Shown: positions 47,695-57,434, counted from the first letter of the stretch. The stretch is DNA of 64,000 nucleotides from Roseiarcus sp963784805 (GCA_963784805.1 CAWASR010000001.1:1-64000); one strand, 5' to 3'. Notes: generated by a model from the letters alone, not told the origin. Numbers and translations are program-made.

Positions 47695-49197
47695 ATGGCG
47701 CAAGCCGGGGTCCTGCAATTTGAGAATGTCGTCAAGGCGTTCGGCGGCACCCAGGCGCTCCGGGGCGTGAGTTTCGCGGTCAAGCGCGGAGAGGTCGTCG
47801 CGTTGCTCGGCGAAAACGGCGCCGGCAAATCGACCCTGATCAAGATTCTCGGCGGCATTGTCGCGGCCGACCGAGGCGCAATTTCGATCGACGGCGAGCC
47901 TTATCGTCACCGCGCGGATGCAGACCAGCGCATCGCCTTCGTGCATCAGGACCTTGGCCTGATCGAGTGGATGACGGTCGCCGAGAACATGGCGCTCGCC
48001 CAGGGATTTCCGCGCCGCAGATGGTCCGGAGCGCTTGGGCTAATCGATTGGCCGCGCGCCGAGAAACGCGCCAAGGAGGCGCTTGCCTTGGTCGGCGGCC
48101 AGATTGACCCGAGCGGCCGGGTCCGAAGCTTGAGTCGCACCGAGAAATCACTGGTGGCGATCGCCCGCGCATTGATCGTCGATTGCGATTTCCTCGTGCT
48201 CGACGAACCGACCGCCAGTTTGCCGGCCGACGAGGTCGAGCGGCTGTTCGAGGCGGTGCGTCGGCTCAAGAGCCGCGGCGTCGGTATGATCTACGTCTCG
48301 CATCGGCTCGACGAGGTCTTCCGCATCGCCGACCGGGTCTTGGTGATGCGTGACGGGCGTCTCGTCGGCGAGAAACCGGTGAAGGAGACCAGCGCGGAGG
48401 AGCTTGTCGGGCTCATCGTCGGCCGCTCGACGTTCGAAATGTTCCACAAGGCCGAATACGCTGCTGGGCCGGCTCGCGTGCTCGTGCGCGGCCTGACGAC
48501 GCCAGCCGCGGGACCGGTTGATTTCGACATTCGCGAGGGCGAGTTGCTCGCCCTTGTCGGGCTGCGGGGCGCAGGCCAGGAGGAGATCGGTCGCGCTCTA
48601 TTCGGCGCTATTCCGCATACAGGCTCGGTCCTTATCGACAACGAGCGGCCGGACCTCTCTTCGCCGCGCGCCGCGGTGCGCGCGAACATCGGCCTGGTCG
48701 CGCGCGACCGGGCGGAGGAATCCATCGCCTCCGCGCTCTGTGTGCGCGAGAACGCATTTCTCAATCCCAGCGCCTCAGGACGCGGCCTTTTCTCCCGCCT
48801 TTCGCCCCGCGCGGAAGCGCGCGACGCGATCGCGCTTGGCGCGTCGGTCGGCCTTCGCCCTAATGACCCCGATTTGCCGATCGAAGGCCTGTCGGGCGGG
48901 AATCAGCAGAAGGTCGTCGTCGGACGCTGGCTCGCGACGGGCCGACGCCTGCTCGTTGCCGAGGACCCGACGGCTGGCGTCGACGTTGGCGCGAAGGCCG
49001 AAATCTACCGCCTGATCGAGCGCGCGCTCCAGTCGAAGGCCGTGGCGGTGGTGGTGTCGACCGATTTCGAGGAGGTCGCCCATATCTGCCATCGCGCACT
49101 GGTCTTCAATCGCGGCCGAATCATAGCCGAGCTGACGGGCGCGGCGCTCACGACCGAGTCGGTGATCACTGCCGCCTCGGCCTCCGAAGCGGCCTGA
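47695..49197 (+). CDS. Sugar ABC importer ATPase, double-domain
   Basis: A 500-residue RbsA-like ATPase. The first domain has Walker A GENGAGKSTLIK (about residues 41-52), a degenerate signature SLSRTEKSLVAIARAL and Walker B LVLDEPTASLP. The second has LRGAGQEEIGRAL, LSGGNQQKVVVGRWL and LLVAEDPTAGVDVGAK. The start at 47695 follows GGGGAGGG, and an upstream extension has no family match. It opens a third importer operon (ATPase, permease, binding protein). No regulator or catabolic enzyme is adjacent, so the substrate is unknown. Confidence 0.92.
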   Translation: MAQAGVLQFENVVKAFGGTQALRGVSFAVKRGEVVALLGENGAGKSTLIKILGGIVAADRGAISIDGEPYRHRADADQRIAFVHQDLGLIEWMTVAENMALAQGFPRRRWSGALGLIDWPRAEKRAKEALALVGGQIDPSGRVRSLSRTEKSLVAIARALIVDCDFLVLDEPTASLPADEVERLFEAVRRLKSRGVGMIYVSHRLDEVFRIADRVLVMRDGRLVGEKPVKETSAEELVGLIVGRSTFEMFHKAEYAAGPARVLVRGLTTPAAGPVDFDIREGELLALVGLRGAGQEEIGRALFGAIPHTGSVLIDNERPDLSSPRAAVRANIGLVARDRAEESIASALCVRENAFLNPSASGRGLFSRLSPRAEARDAIALGASVGLRPNDPDLPIEGLSGGNQQKVVVGRWLATGRRLLVAEDPTAGVDVGAKAEIYRLIERALQSKAVAVVVSTDFEEVAHICHRALVFNRGRIIAELTGAALTTESVITAASASEAA

Positions 49198-49219
49198 CAG
49201 GCAAAGCGGGGAAGAGCAA

Positions 49220-50272
49220 ATGGCGACGAACTCGATTCGCTCCGACGCTTTGGAGCCAACTCGCGCCGAGCTCGAGAACGTCTCCTTCGCCAAGCGCCTG
49301 ACCCGGCTTCTGCCGGTCTACGGCCTGCTGATTCTCACGATCATTCTGATCGCGTTGTTCTCAATCATTCTGCCCGACACGTTTCCGACCTTGCTCGATC
49401 TGCGCTCGATCATTGCCGACAAGGCGATCATTGCACTTTTGTCGCTGGCTGCGATGATCCCGATGGCGTCGGGGAAGATTGACCTGACGGTCGGGTACGG
49501 TATCGTCATCTGGCATATCCTCGCCATCAGCCTGCAAACCATGTACGGCCTGCCTTGGCCGCTCGCGGTGGCGGTCGTGCTGCTCCTCGGGGCCGTTGTC
49601 GGATTGATCAACGGCCTTCTCGTCGAGGTCGCCTATATCGACTCTTTCATCGCGACCCTGGGCACCGGCACCGCGCTCTACGCCATTGCGCTCTGGCATA
49701 CCGGCGGGCGTCAGGTTTTAGGCAATCTGCCGCGCGGCTTTCTCGCGCTGAACGGCACGATGGTTTTCGGCCTGCCGATAGCCGGCTTCTACGTGCTCGG
49801 TCTGGCGGTGATCCTGTGGTTCGCCCTCGAACATTTGCCGATCGGCCGCTATCTTTACGCCATTGGCGCCAATCCAAGAGCGGCGGCGCTCAATGGCATT
49901 CCTGTCCGCCGGTACACGGTCGCCGCCTTTGTTGCGTCGGGGCTGCTGACCGCGATCGCCGGCGTGCTGCTGGCCTCGAAGCTCAGGATCGGTCAGGCCA
50001 GCGTGGGCCTCGAATATCTGCTCCCAGCGCTCGTCGGCGCCTTTCTCGGCTCGACCACGATCAAGCCTGGCCGCGTCAATGTCTGGGGCACGATCATCGG
50101 CGTCGCCATTCTCGCGGTCGGCATTGCAGGCATTCAGCAGTTTGGCGGTTCGTTCTGGGTTGAGCCGATGTTTAACAGCATCACCCTGCTCGTCGCCATC
50201 GGTATCGCCGGCTACGCCCAGCGCCGCCGCGCTGCCGCAGAACACCAAGTCAACAAGAAGACCGCCGCCTGA
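49220..50272 (+). CDS. Sugar ABC importer permease
   Basis: A 350-residue RbsC-like multi-pass permease. Seen are AMIPMASGKIDLTVGYGIVI, SFIATLGTGTALYAIALWH and AAFVASGLLTAIAGVLLASK. It lies 22 bases after the ATPase gene and 29 bases before the binding-protein gene. The GKIDLTVG variant (usually GGIDLSVG) is a small departure from the family. Confidence 0.9.
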   Translation: MATNSIRSDALEPTRAELENVSFAKRLTRLLPVYGLLILTIILIALFSIILPDTFPTLLDLRSIIADKAIIALLSLAAMIPMASGKIDLTVGYGIVIWHILAISLQTMYGLPWPLAVAVVLLLGAVVGLINGLLVEVAYIDSFIATLGTGTALYAIALWHTGGRQVLGNLPRGFLALNGTMVFGLPIAGFYVLGLAVILWFALEHLPIGRYLYAIGANPRAAALNGIPVRRYTVAAFVASGLLTAIAGVLLASKLRIGQASVGLEYLLPALVGAFLGSTTIKPGRVNVWGTIIGVAILAVGIAGIQQFGGSFWVEPMFNSITLLVAIGIAGYAQRRRAAAEHQVNKKTAA

Positions 50273-50301
50273 CGCGGCCGTCGCAACCCGGAGGAAAGTC
50301 C

Positions 50302-51411
50302 ATGGGCAAAAGATTATCTTTGATCACGGTGGCGAGCGTGCTGACGCTTGCGCTCATCAGCGGCGCCGCGCGCGCCGACTCGCTTGTCGACGAAGCAAAG
50401 GCGGTAGTGGCCAAAGCGACCGGCCGCGCCGACAAATGGGACGGCCCCACCACTGGGCCGAAAGCCGCCGCCAAGAAGACGATCGTCTATGTCGCCGGCG
50501 ACATGCGCAACGGAGGCATCCTCGGCGTCGCGCACGGCGTCAAGGAGGCGGCCGACGTGATCGGCTGGAGCTATCGCGAGATCGACGGCCAGGGCACGGT
50601 TTCCGGTCAGGCGGCGGCCCTGAGCCAGGCGATCGCGTTGAAGCCGGATGCAATCATCGTCGGCGGCAGCGACGCCGTCCAGCAGAAAGCGGGCCTGGAG
50701 GACGCCTCCAAACAGGGGATAACCATCGTCGGCTGGCACGCCGGACCGAAGCCCGGCCCGATGGACGGCGCCCCGGTCTTCGCCAATGTCACCACCGACG
50801 CGATGGAGGTGGCCAAGGTCGCGGCGATGAAGGCGATCGCCGACTCCAACGGAACGGCCGGCGTCGTCGTCTTCGCCGATTCCGCCTACGCAATCGCCAT
50901 CGCCAAGGGCCGGGCGATGGAGGCTCAAATCAAGAAATGCGGCGGCTGCAAGGTGCTGGCCTTTGAAGACACGCCGCTCGCCGACACGGCCAATCGCGTG
51001 CCCCAGCTCACGACGACCCTGCTCCAGAAATTCGGAGCCAAATGGACACATTCGCTCGCGATCAACGATCTTTACTATGACTCGATGGGCCCGTCGTTGC
51101 AGGTGGCGGGACTAAAGGGCGACGGCGATCCCCAGAACATTTCGGCCGGCGACGGCTCGGAATCCGCCTACCAGCGTATCCGCAACAAGGACTACCAGTC
51201 AGCGACAGTGCCCGAACCGCTCAACATGCAGGGCTGGCAGCTCGTCGACGAGCTCAATCGCGCATTCGCCCATGAGAAATGGTCGGGCTACGTGCCGGGC
51301 GTCCATCTGGTGACGGCGGCCAATATCGCCTACGACGGCGGCCCAAAAAATGTCTTTGATCCGGATAACGGCTACCGCAGCGAATACAAGAAGATTTGGG
51401 GCGTCAAATAA
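50302..51411 (+). CDS. Sugar ABC importer periplasmic binding protein
   Basis: A 369-residue class I binding protein. The signal peptide covers about residues 1-25 (LITVASVLTLALISGAARAD). The lobes contain IVYVAGDMRNGGILGVAHGV, PDAIIVGGSDAVQQKAGLED and ITIVGWHAGPKPGP. It contains a CGGC pair (KKCGGCKVLAF, about residues 213-216), which could form a disulfide in the periplasm. It starts after GGAGG and ends the third importer operon. Confidence 0.9.
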   Translation: MGKRLSLITVASVLTLALISGAARADSLVDEAKAVVAKATGRADKWDGPTTGPKAAAKKTIVYVAGDMRNGGILGVAHGVKEAADVIGWSYREIDGQGTVSGQAAALSQAIALKPDAIIVGGSDAVQQKAGLEDASKQGITIVGWHAGPKPGPMDGAPVFANVTTDAMEVAKVAAMKAIADSNGTAGVVVFADSAYAIAIAKGRAMEAQIKKCGGCKVLAFEDTPLADTANRVPQLTTTLLQKFGAKWTHSLAINDLYYDSMGPSLQVAGLKGDGDPQNISAGDGSESAYQRIRNKDYQSATVPEPLNMQGWQLVDELNRAFAHEKWSGYVPGVHLVTAANIAYDGGPKNVFDPDNGYRSEYKKIWGVK

Positions 51412-51571
51412 AGTCGCGCGCCGGCGCTCCCTGTGGCCGCTGGCGTCGCCTTCCACTGGTAGGGTTCGCACTCCGAGGAGCGTGCGTATGGCGCTCCTCG
51501 ATCCTATCGCGGTCGACTTGGCCCCGCCGCAAGTCCGGCGAGGAGGCGAGTGAGGGAGCCATGCCGATCAT

Positions 51572-51865
51572 CTAGAAGCCCGTTCGCGGCCCGCTGCGGC
51601 GACACTCGATCTCGGCATCGAACGCCTGCACGTCTGCGCGCGATGGAAGAACAATAGAGCTGAGAATTCGCGTCGGCCGACCCGACGGCGCGAGCCCGAG
51701 ATGCAGCGGCTCAAGAGCCCAGGGTCGGCCCAGAAACTTCTTTCCGCACACGCTGTCATCTACAATGCCTTCAACGTCCAACGCCATCTTGTCTCCGCCC
51801 AAGCGTACTGGGCGGTTCGCGCCGGGGCGATGACCGCGAGGCGCGAAGCGGTCGTAGCGGCCTGA
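51572..51865 (+). mobile_element. C-terminal fragment of an IS6-family transposase
   Basis: With no start codon, frame 2 reads TLDLGIERLHVCARWKNN, RAENSRRPTRRREPEMQRLK, SPGSAQKLLSAHAVIYNAFN and VQRHLVSAQAYWAVR, then stops at 51863. NRAENS..PTRRRE is the distinctive end of the DDE catalytic domain (the E region) of IS6/IS26-like transposases. The first ~two-thirds are absent. An antisense open frame over the same bases is a shadow. The rest of the 51412-52031 gap holds no gene. Confidence 0.8.
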
Positions 51866-52031
51866 CAATTTCTGAGGCGCCGACATTTCGCGCTCGTCGA
51901 GTGGTAGGGTGATAATCGCGCGTGAGACCGCCAATGTCGTCGGAGAAATCCCCGTACGCGCTTGGAATTGTGGGACGCGTTGTAGCAACCTTTCGGACGA
52001 ATGCAGGCAAACAGCAATTGCAGAGCGCTAG

Positions 52032-53459
52032 GTGGAGCATCCTTTCGTAGCGTCGGCGCTGCTTGATAGTGGCGCTCTCTTTGTCGGCGGCGTCCATTTC
52101 GCCATAGCCGGGACCGTTACAGCTCACGTGTTGTTGACCAAGCGCGATGTGCCGGCGGCAATCGGATGGATCGGGATAGCATGGCTGGCTCCTGTTCTTG
52201 GAGCGCTCCTCTATGTCGGATTCGGCATCAACCGGGTTAGGCGCCGTGCGCGTCGGCTGAAGCGATCAGCTCGGAATATTGTCCCTCTCATCAGCGGCGA
52301 CATTTCGTCGGATGACCCGTTTGAGCGCCTGAAGGCCGCCATCGGGAATATCACCGGCCAGGAGATGACGACAGGCAAAGTGGTCGCGGTGCTCGAATGT
52401 GGCGATCAAGCTTACCCACAAATGCTCGCCGCGATCGAGAGCGCCAAATTTCACATTCGGCTCTCCACCTACATCTTCCGCACCGACGCCGTTGGTCTGC
52501 AATTCATCGACGCATTGGCCAGAGCCCATCACAGGGGGGTGATAACCCGCGTTCTGATTGATGGTTTTGGCGGAGGATTCGTGCGCTCCTCCGCCTACCA
52601 TCAGTTGCGCGGGCAAGGCGTTTCCGCTTCCCGCTTCCTCCATTCGACGCTGCCTTGGAAGATGCCGTTCCTGGATCTGCGATTGCACAAGAAAAGTCTG
52701 GTCGTGGACGGGCAGAATGCGTTCGTCGGCGGCTTGAACATTGGCGCCGAGAACCTCATTGCGAATCGGCCGAAATCGCCGGTCTGGGACACCCATTTTC
52801 AACTCGAGGGGACGATCGTCCGGCAGATCGAGCAAGAGTTCGACGAGGACTGGTCATTTGCGACCGGCGAAGAGGCGATTGGGTCGGGATCACCGCGTCT
52901 GGAGCCGGCGGTCAGCGGATCGGCGGCACGCACAATCGTCGCCGGTCCCGATCAAGAGATCGATCAGCTCGTTTTCGTACTTTTGTCAGCTATCAACCTG
53001 GCTCGGCATTCGATCAGGGTCGTTACGCCGTATTTCTTGCCCGACGAGCAACTCGTGACGGCGCTCCAGTTGGCCGCCTTGCGCGGCGTGCAAGTGCATA
53101 TTGTCTTGCCGGCGCACAACAACCATCGCCTGGTTGCCTGGGCCGCCCAGACCCATATTTGGCCCCTGCTGCAGTCAGGGTGTCATCTCTGGCGCGATGA
53201 GCCGCCGTTCGATCATTCAAAATTAATGACGATTGATGGAAGTTGGAGTCTCATTGGCAGCGCGAACTGGGACATGCGAAGCCTTCGCCTGAATTTCGAG
53301 CTGACGGTCGAGATTTACGATACAGAGCTGGCCGGGAAGCTCGCCGGAATGATCGACGCCCGCCGCGTTCAGCCGATCACTTTGGAGGAAATCGACCAGC
53401 GTCCGTTCCCGGTGAAGCTGCGGGATGCGGTGGCGAGGCTCTCGATGCCCTATATATGA
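52032..53459 (+). CDS. cls: Cardiolipin synthase (phospholipase D superfamily)
   Basis: A 475-residue ClsA-like enzyme that condenses two phosphatidylglycerols to cardiolipin. Two membrane segments lie at about residues 10-35 and 40-66. Two HKD motifs follow: H219/K221/D226 in RLHKKSLVVDG and H395/K397/D402 in FDHSKLMTIDG, each with the GG/GSAN continuation (FVGGLNIG, LIGSANWD). Its end overlaps the next gene (ATGA), so they are translationally coupled. Confidence 0.93.
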   Translation: MEHPFVASALLDSGALFVGGVHFAIAGTVTAHVLLTKRDVPAAIGWIGIAWLAPVLGALLYVGFGINRVRRRARRLKRSARNIVPLISGDISSDDPFERLKAAIGNITGQEMTTGKVVAVLECGDQAYPQMLAAIESAKFHIRLSTYIFRTDAVGLQFIDALARAHHRGVITRVLIDGFGGGFVRSSAYHQLRGQGVSASRFLHSTLPWKMPFLDLRLHKKSLVVDGQNAFVGGLNIGAENLIANRPKSPVWDTHFQLEGTIVRQIEQEFDEDWSFATGEEAIGSGSPRLEPAVSGSAARTIVAGPDQEIDQLVFVLLSAINLARHSIRVVTPYFLPDEQLVTALQLAALRGVQVHIVLPAHNNHRLVAWAAQTHIWPLLQSGCHLWRDEPPFDHSKLMTIDGSWSLIGSANWDMRSLRLNFELTVEIYDTELAGKLAGMIDARRVQPITLEEIDQRPFPVKLRDAVARLSMPYI

Positions 53460-54205
53460 AGCCGAGTGAAGTGAGGTGTCTCTTGAAGGTTGCATCGTAC
53501 AATATCCACAAATGCCGGGGCATGGACGGCATTACCCGGCCCGATCGCACAATCGGGGTGATTCGCGAACTCGGGGCCGACGTCATCGCGCTCCAGGAGG
53601 TCGATCGCCGCTTCGGCGGCCGCGGCGGGCTACTCGATCCATTGGCCATCGAGCGTGAGACCGGAATGCGCCTTCTGGTGCAATCGGACGTTTCTCACCG
53701 CCACGGCTGGCACGGCAATGCGCTCCTCGTCCGCGGAGAACCGATAATCTACAGACGATCTCGCCTCAAGCTGCCAGGACATGAGCCTCGCGGAGCGATC
53801 GTCGCGCAACTGGATCTCGGCGACGGAGAGTTTCGGGTCATTGCGGCCCACCTTGGCTTACTTCGTCTTTCAAGAGTGGATCAGGTCAGCGCCCTCCTGA
53901 CCGCTTTCCGGGATCTGCCTCCGATGCCCACCATCTTGCTCGGAGATTTCAACGAATGGCGGCGGCGCGGGCGCTCTGCGCTCCGCGGGCTCGAGCCGAC
54001 GTTTGGCTTCGCGCCGTCAATTCTCAGCTTTCCTTCCCGTCGGCCCATTTTCGCGCTTGACCGGATTCTTGGTTGGCCGGACGGCCTGATTACAGACCTT
54101 GCGGTCCACGACACCCCGCTTGCGCGGCGAGCGTCCGATCACCTTCCCCTGACAGCCAAAGTGAATTTGTTGTCGGCGACGTCAGCGGCGCAAATTGCGG
54201 CCTGA
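53456..54205 (+). CDS. Endonuclease/exonuclease/phosphatase family protein
   Basis: A 249-residue EEP-fold metal-dependent hydrolase. Active-site motifs are SYNIHKCRG with the metal-binding Asn, ALQEVDRR with the metal-binding Glu, IAAHLGLL with His, LLGDFNEW with Asp/Asn, and RASDHLPL with the terminal Asp-His. The ATG at 53456 is chosen because it overlaps the cls stop and starts just before the first motif. EEP proteins paired with cardiolipin synthase are common in proteobacteria and may act on phospholipids or nucleic acids; the substrate is unknown. Confidence 0.88.
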   Translation: MKPSEVRCLLKVASYNIHKCRGMDGITRPDRTIGVIRELGADVIALQEVDRRFGGRGGLLDPLAIERETGMRLLVQSDVSHRHGWHGNALLVRGEPIIYRRSRLKLPGHEPRGAIVAQLDLGDGEFRVIAAHLGLLRLSRVDQVSALLTAFRDLPPMPTILLGDFNEWRRRGRSALRGLEPTFGFAPSILSFPSRRPIFALDRILGWPDGLITDLAVHDTPLARRASDHLPLTAKVNLLSATSAAQIAA

Positions 54206-54228
54206 AACAGCCTGAGGCCGGCGTTGCG

Positions 54229-54345
54229 CGAGAGGCAAGGCAAGGCCTAGCAAATCAGGGGGAAGCCAGCGAAAGCAAAAGCGGAAGCAAAAGAAAACAA
54301 AAGGGAAGCCAGGGAAAATTAGAGGGAAGCAAACGAAAGCTTCTT
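54229..54345 (+). repeat. Purine-rich imperfect short-repeat tract
   Basis: About 115 bases nearly free of pyrimidine runs, built from loose repeats of GAAGC(C/A)A and AAGCAAAAG. It lies downstream of the EEP gene and is followed by GCTTCTTGTTTCC. A smaller tract of related style occurs at 56124-56175. No coding potential is evident. Confidence 0.5.
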
Positions 54346-54421
54346 GTTTCCGCGAATCGAGATTTTTCAAGGGCTTATGCGCGAATCCAAATTGGAGTTT
54401 TTTCTCCGCCGCCTGGCGCCC

Positions 54422-54758
54422 CCTTAACGTCCCTCCTCGGTCCTTTCGTTCTTGGGCGTCCGCTCGGAACCGATTCCGGTTTCGAACCCGAACAGACGAG
54501 ACGCCAGCCCCGAATCCATGCCGAGAGCTTGAGGACGTATGCCCCTCGCTGTCTTTCAGCGTGCCAACCCGCCCGCCTGAAGGCCAAAGGCGGCCGCTGC
54601 CCTCGGCGCGGCAGGCGCGCGTTGATCAGCGACAAGGAAGACCATAACACAGATTCTGATTTTCTCAAAGCGATTGTCGAATAAAATGGATTCTCATAAA
54701 ACGTCGCCTCCTGCCCCCGGCCGCCCGGGAATCCGGCGCTCCGCTCGCGCCGCCCCGT
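54422..54758 (-). repeat. Dispersed ~320 bp intergenic repeat, copy B (inverted)
   Basis: The reverse complement matches copy A at 14527-14850 along its length. The conserved blocks are CCGGGGGCAGGAGG, TATGGTCTTCCT, CGCCGAGGGCAGCGGC and ACCGGAATCGGTTCCG followed by CGGACGCCC (54454-54478 on the plus strand). The copies are 40 kb apart in opposite orientation. The rest of 54759-55062 before the binding-protein gene shows no gene. Confidence 0.7.
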
Positions 54759-55062
54759 GGCTCTATTGACGTGTCGCACCCAAGGGGCGCCATCCAGGAC
54801 GTGTCAAAGTTCTCTCAAGCCTCCGGCGTATGAAGTCAGAGCTGCTTCGGCGAGGAGGGGGGGCCAGCAAAAAGGGAATTGAGTTCGTGTCATCGCACTT
54901 CCCCAATAGGCGGTTGATTTTATTGAAATTCGCTCCGCGAGCGCATAAGGTCTCGTTATAGAAAGGATGCTGCAAAAGGGGAGGTCTGGAGGGATTGGGC
55001 GCGCCGTCGAGCGTTCGCTGTGGCTGGATCGCGGGACCCGCGCTTCGTGCGGAGCGAGGCCG

Positions 55063-56064
55063 ATGATCGGCTTCGCCGCTTTAGCCGCTGTTTTGGCGCT
55101 CATCGTGTCGGCCGGCCCTGCGGTCGCGCTCGACAAGGTCACTTTTGGGACCAACTGGCTCGCCGACCCGGAGGCGGGCGGCTTTTACCAGGCGGTGGTC
55201 GACGGCACCTACGCGAAATACGGGCTCGACGTCACGATCCTGCCGAGCAGTCCGGAATCGAACGGCGGACTGCTCCTGCTGGTGGGAAAGATCGACTTCT
55301 ACCAGGCGGGCGACCTGCTCGGCGACTTCCTATCCGAGGAGCGAAATGTCCCGACCATCGCGGTCGCCGCCGAGTTCCAGAAGGACCCGCAGATCTTCAT
55401 GTCGCATCCCGGCGTCGGTCTGGACAAGTGGACCGACCTGCCCAAAGCCCCAACGGCCTATGTCAGCGCCGGCGGCGTCTATTCTTTTTATGCCTGGATG
55501 ATCAAGGCCTGGGGGTTCAAGCTTGATCGCGTCAGGCCGTACGATTTCAATTCGGCCCCGTTCATCATCGACAAGAACTCGATCCAAGAAGGCTATCTGA
55601 CGTCGGAGCCTTACGAGGTGGAGAAGAAGGGCGGGTTCAAGCCCAATATCTTCCTGCTCGCCGACTATGGATACTCGACCTATTCTTCGCTGATCGAGGC
55701 GCGCCGAGACACGGTGGAAAAGCGCCCGGACCTGGTGCAGCGCTTCGTCGACGCTTCGGCGATCGGCTGGTTTCACTATCTCTATGGCGACAACGCCAAG
55801 GCCAACGAGGCGATCGAAAGAGCCAATCCCGAAATGACCGACGGGCAGATCGCCTATTCGATCGCCAAGCTCAAGCAATACGGCATCGTCGATTCGGGCG
55901 ACGCGCTGAAGCTTGGCATCGGGGCCATGACCGATGCGCGGGTCAAGGACTTCTTCGACCGGATGGTGAAGGCCGGGATCGTCAAACCCGACACGGATTA
56001 CCGCAAGGTCTATACGCTCCAATTTGTGAACAAGGGGGTCGGCGTCGAGTTGCGTCCAAAGTGA
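55063..56064 (+). CDS. NMT1/THI5-like ABC transporter substrate-binding protein
   Basis: A 333-residue periplasmic binding protein. The signal peptide is MIGFAALAAVLALIVSAGPA with cleavage before LDKVTFG. The fold shows GTNWLADPEAGGFYQAVVDG and YAKYGLDVTILPSSPESNGG, typical of NMT1-like proteins that bind thiamine precursors, riboflavin, taurine or nitrile/sulfonate-type ligands. The start at 55063 follows GGAGCGAGG and begins the signal peptide; an in-frame TTG upstream is unlikely. No permease or ATPase is adjacent, so it is an orphan binding protein here. It lies between the repeat regions. Confidence 0.85.
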   Translation: MIGFAALAAVLALIVSAGPAVALDKVTFGTNWLADPEAGGFYQAVVDGTYAKYGLDVTILPSSPESNGGLLLLVGKIDFYQAGDLLGDFLSEERNVPTIAVAAEFQKDPQIFMSHPGVGLDKWTDLPKAPTAYVSAGGVYSFYAWMIKAWGFKLDRVRPYDFNSAPFIIDKNSIQEGYLTSEPYEVEKKGGFKPNIFLLADYGYSTYSSLIEARRDTVEKRPDLVQRFVDASAIGWFHYLYGDNAKANEAIERANPEMTDGQIAYSIAKLKQYGIVDSGDALKLGIGAMTDARVKDFFDRMVKAGIVKPDTDYRKVYTLQFVNKGVGVELRPK

Positions 56065-56565
56065 GGGAACCTTCCGCCCGTGTCACGACCGTCTCCTGTG
56101 ATGAGCCGGGGAGACCAACTTTTTGCAAGCCAATCCAAGCCAGACCAAACAAAACCAAGAAAAACTAAACAGGAATTGCTTGGGTTTCCTTGGATTCTCT
56201 CGTCAGAATTCGGACTTTTCAATAGGTTGTGGCGATTCAAAGAAAGAGATTTTGTTCGGCCCTGGTAGTAGGGCATGTACATCGTGTTGTATAAGCCCGG
56301 GCGGCGTCCCGGAAGCGGCGGCCGCCGTCCTCTTCGAGCCCTCGCGATCGATCGAATCCTTCATTGGCACAGGGCCCATAACGTGGATTCTGAGTTTGGG
56401 AAAGGAAAGCCTCGCAAAATATTCGCCTGCAAGGCTCGGCTCAGCGATGCGCAAGTCGTCGACGAACGGATCGGGTATATGAGATGGGATTTCGACCGTC
56501 CAACGCGCGATTCCAGTCGAGCGAGCGGTCGCCGTTCTGGCAGGCGCGGACGGTGAGGTGCGGCG
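56065..56565. other. Intergenic stretch with A/C-rich repeat tract
   Basis: Holds a tract at 56124-56175 of short repeats (AAGCC, AATCC, AAACC units) followed by GCTTGGGTTTCCTTGG and GACTTTTCAATAGG. This tail resembles, loosely, the bases after the purine-rich tract at 54331-54370. No gene is supported; minus-strand frames here lack motifs. Confidence 0.4.
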
Positions 56566-57339
56566 ATGGCGCGGGTGTTCATCACGGGGTCGTCGGACGG
56601 CCTTGGCCTGATGGCGGCCAGGCTCCTGACCGATGAGGGCCACGAGGTTGTGCTGCACGGCCGAAACGAGGCGCGCCGCCGCGACGCGTTGGCGGCCGCG
56701 CCAAAGGCCAAGGGCGCCATTTCAGGCGACCTGTCGACCATCGCCGGCGCCAGGAGCGTCGCCGAACAGGCCAACAAGCTCGGCCGCTTCGACGCCGTGA
56801 TCCACAACGCCGGGATCGGCTATCGCGAGCCGCAACGGGTGGAGACGGAGCGGGGCGCGCCGGGGGTGTTCGCGGTCAACGTTCTCGCGCCCTATATCCT
56901 GACCGCCCTGATCCAAAGGCCGGACCGCCTGATCTACCTAAGCTCCGGCATGCACCATAGCGCTGCGGCGCGCATGGACGACCTCCTGTGGACCAAGCGC
57001 TCTTGGATCGGCTCCTCGGCCTATGCCGAGAGCAAGCTCTGCGACGTGCTGATCGCATTCGCGGTGGCGCGGCGCTGGCCCGACGTCAAGTCGAACGCGC
57101 TAGAGCCCGGCTGGGTCGCGACCAAGATGGGCGGACCTTCGGCGCCTGGCGACATGTCGAAGGCCCATCTGACCCAGGCCTGGCTTGCGGTCAGCGACGA
57201 TCCGCTGGCGTTGTCGAGCGGCGAATATTTCTACCACCAGCAGCTCCGGGCGCCGAACCCGATCGCGCGCGATGTGAAGGTCCAGGATCAGCTGATCGCC
57301 GAATGCGCGCGGATTTCGGGCGTCGCGCTGCCGGAATAA
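56566..57339 (+). CDS. SDR family oxidoreductase
   Basis: A 257-residue short-chain dehydrogenase of the extended/light-dependent-reductase-like style. It has the Rossmann motif VFITGSSDGLG at residues about 4-14, the NAG motif in AVIHNAGIGY, LIYLSSGMHH with the catalytic Ser, and the Tyr-Lys pair in SSAYAESKLCD. C-terminal text PNPIARDVKVQDQLIAECAR is usual for SDRs annotated as NAD-dependent epimerase/dehydrogenase-like. It stands alone; no operon partner. The substrate is unknown. Confidence 0.85.
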   Translation: MARVFITGSSDGLGLMAARLLTDEGHEVVLHGRNEARRRDALAAAPKAKGAISGDLSTIAGARSVAEQANKLGRFDAVIHNAGIGYREPQRVETERGAPGVFAVNVLAPYILTALIQRPDRLIYLSSGMHHSAAARMDDLLWTKRSWIGSSAYAESKLCDVLIAFAVARRWPDVKSNALEPGWVATKMGGPSAPGDMSKAHLTQAWLAVSDDPLALSSGEYFYHQQLRAPNPIARDVKVQDQLIAECARISGVALPE

Positions 57340-57434
57340 GGGGCAACGGCGCGGCTTCTTCGCTTCCCTCTCCCACCAGGAGAGGGCGCGAACTCATGCC
57401 CGCCTCAAAAGGATCGCCGATCTGGGGCAGGTTC

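Noticed and set aside
51572..51988. Minus-strand open frame of 138 codons
   Set aside because: It is antisense to the IS6-family transposase fragment and has no independent motif or ribosome binding site.
56203..56658. Minus-strand frame of 151 codons upstream of the SDR
   Set aside because: It overlaps the SDR start, has no ribosome binding site, and no family pattern was found.
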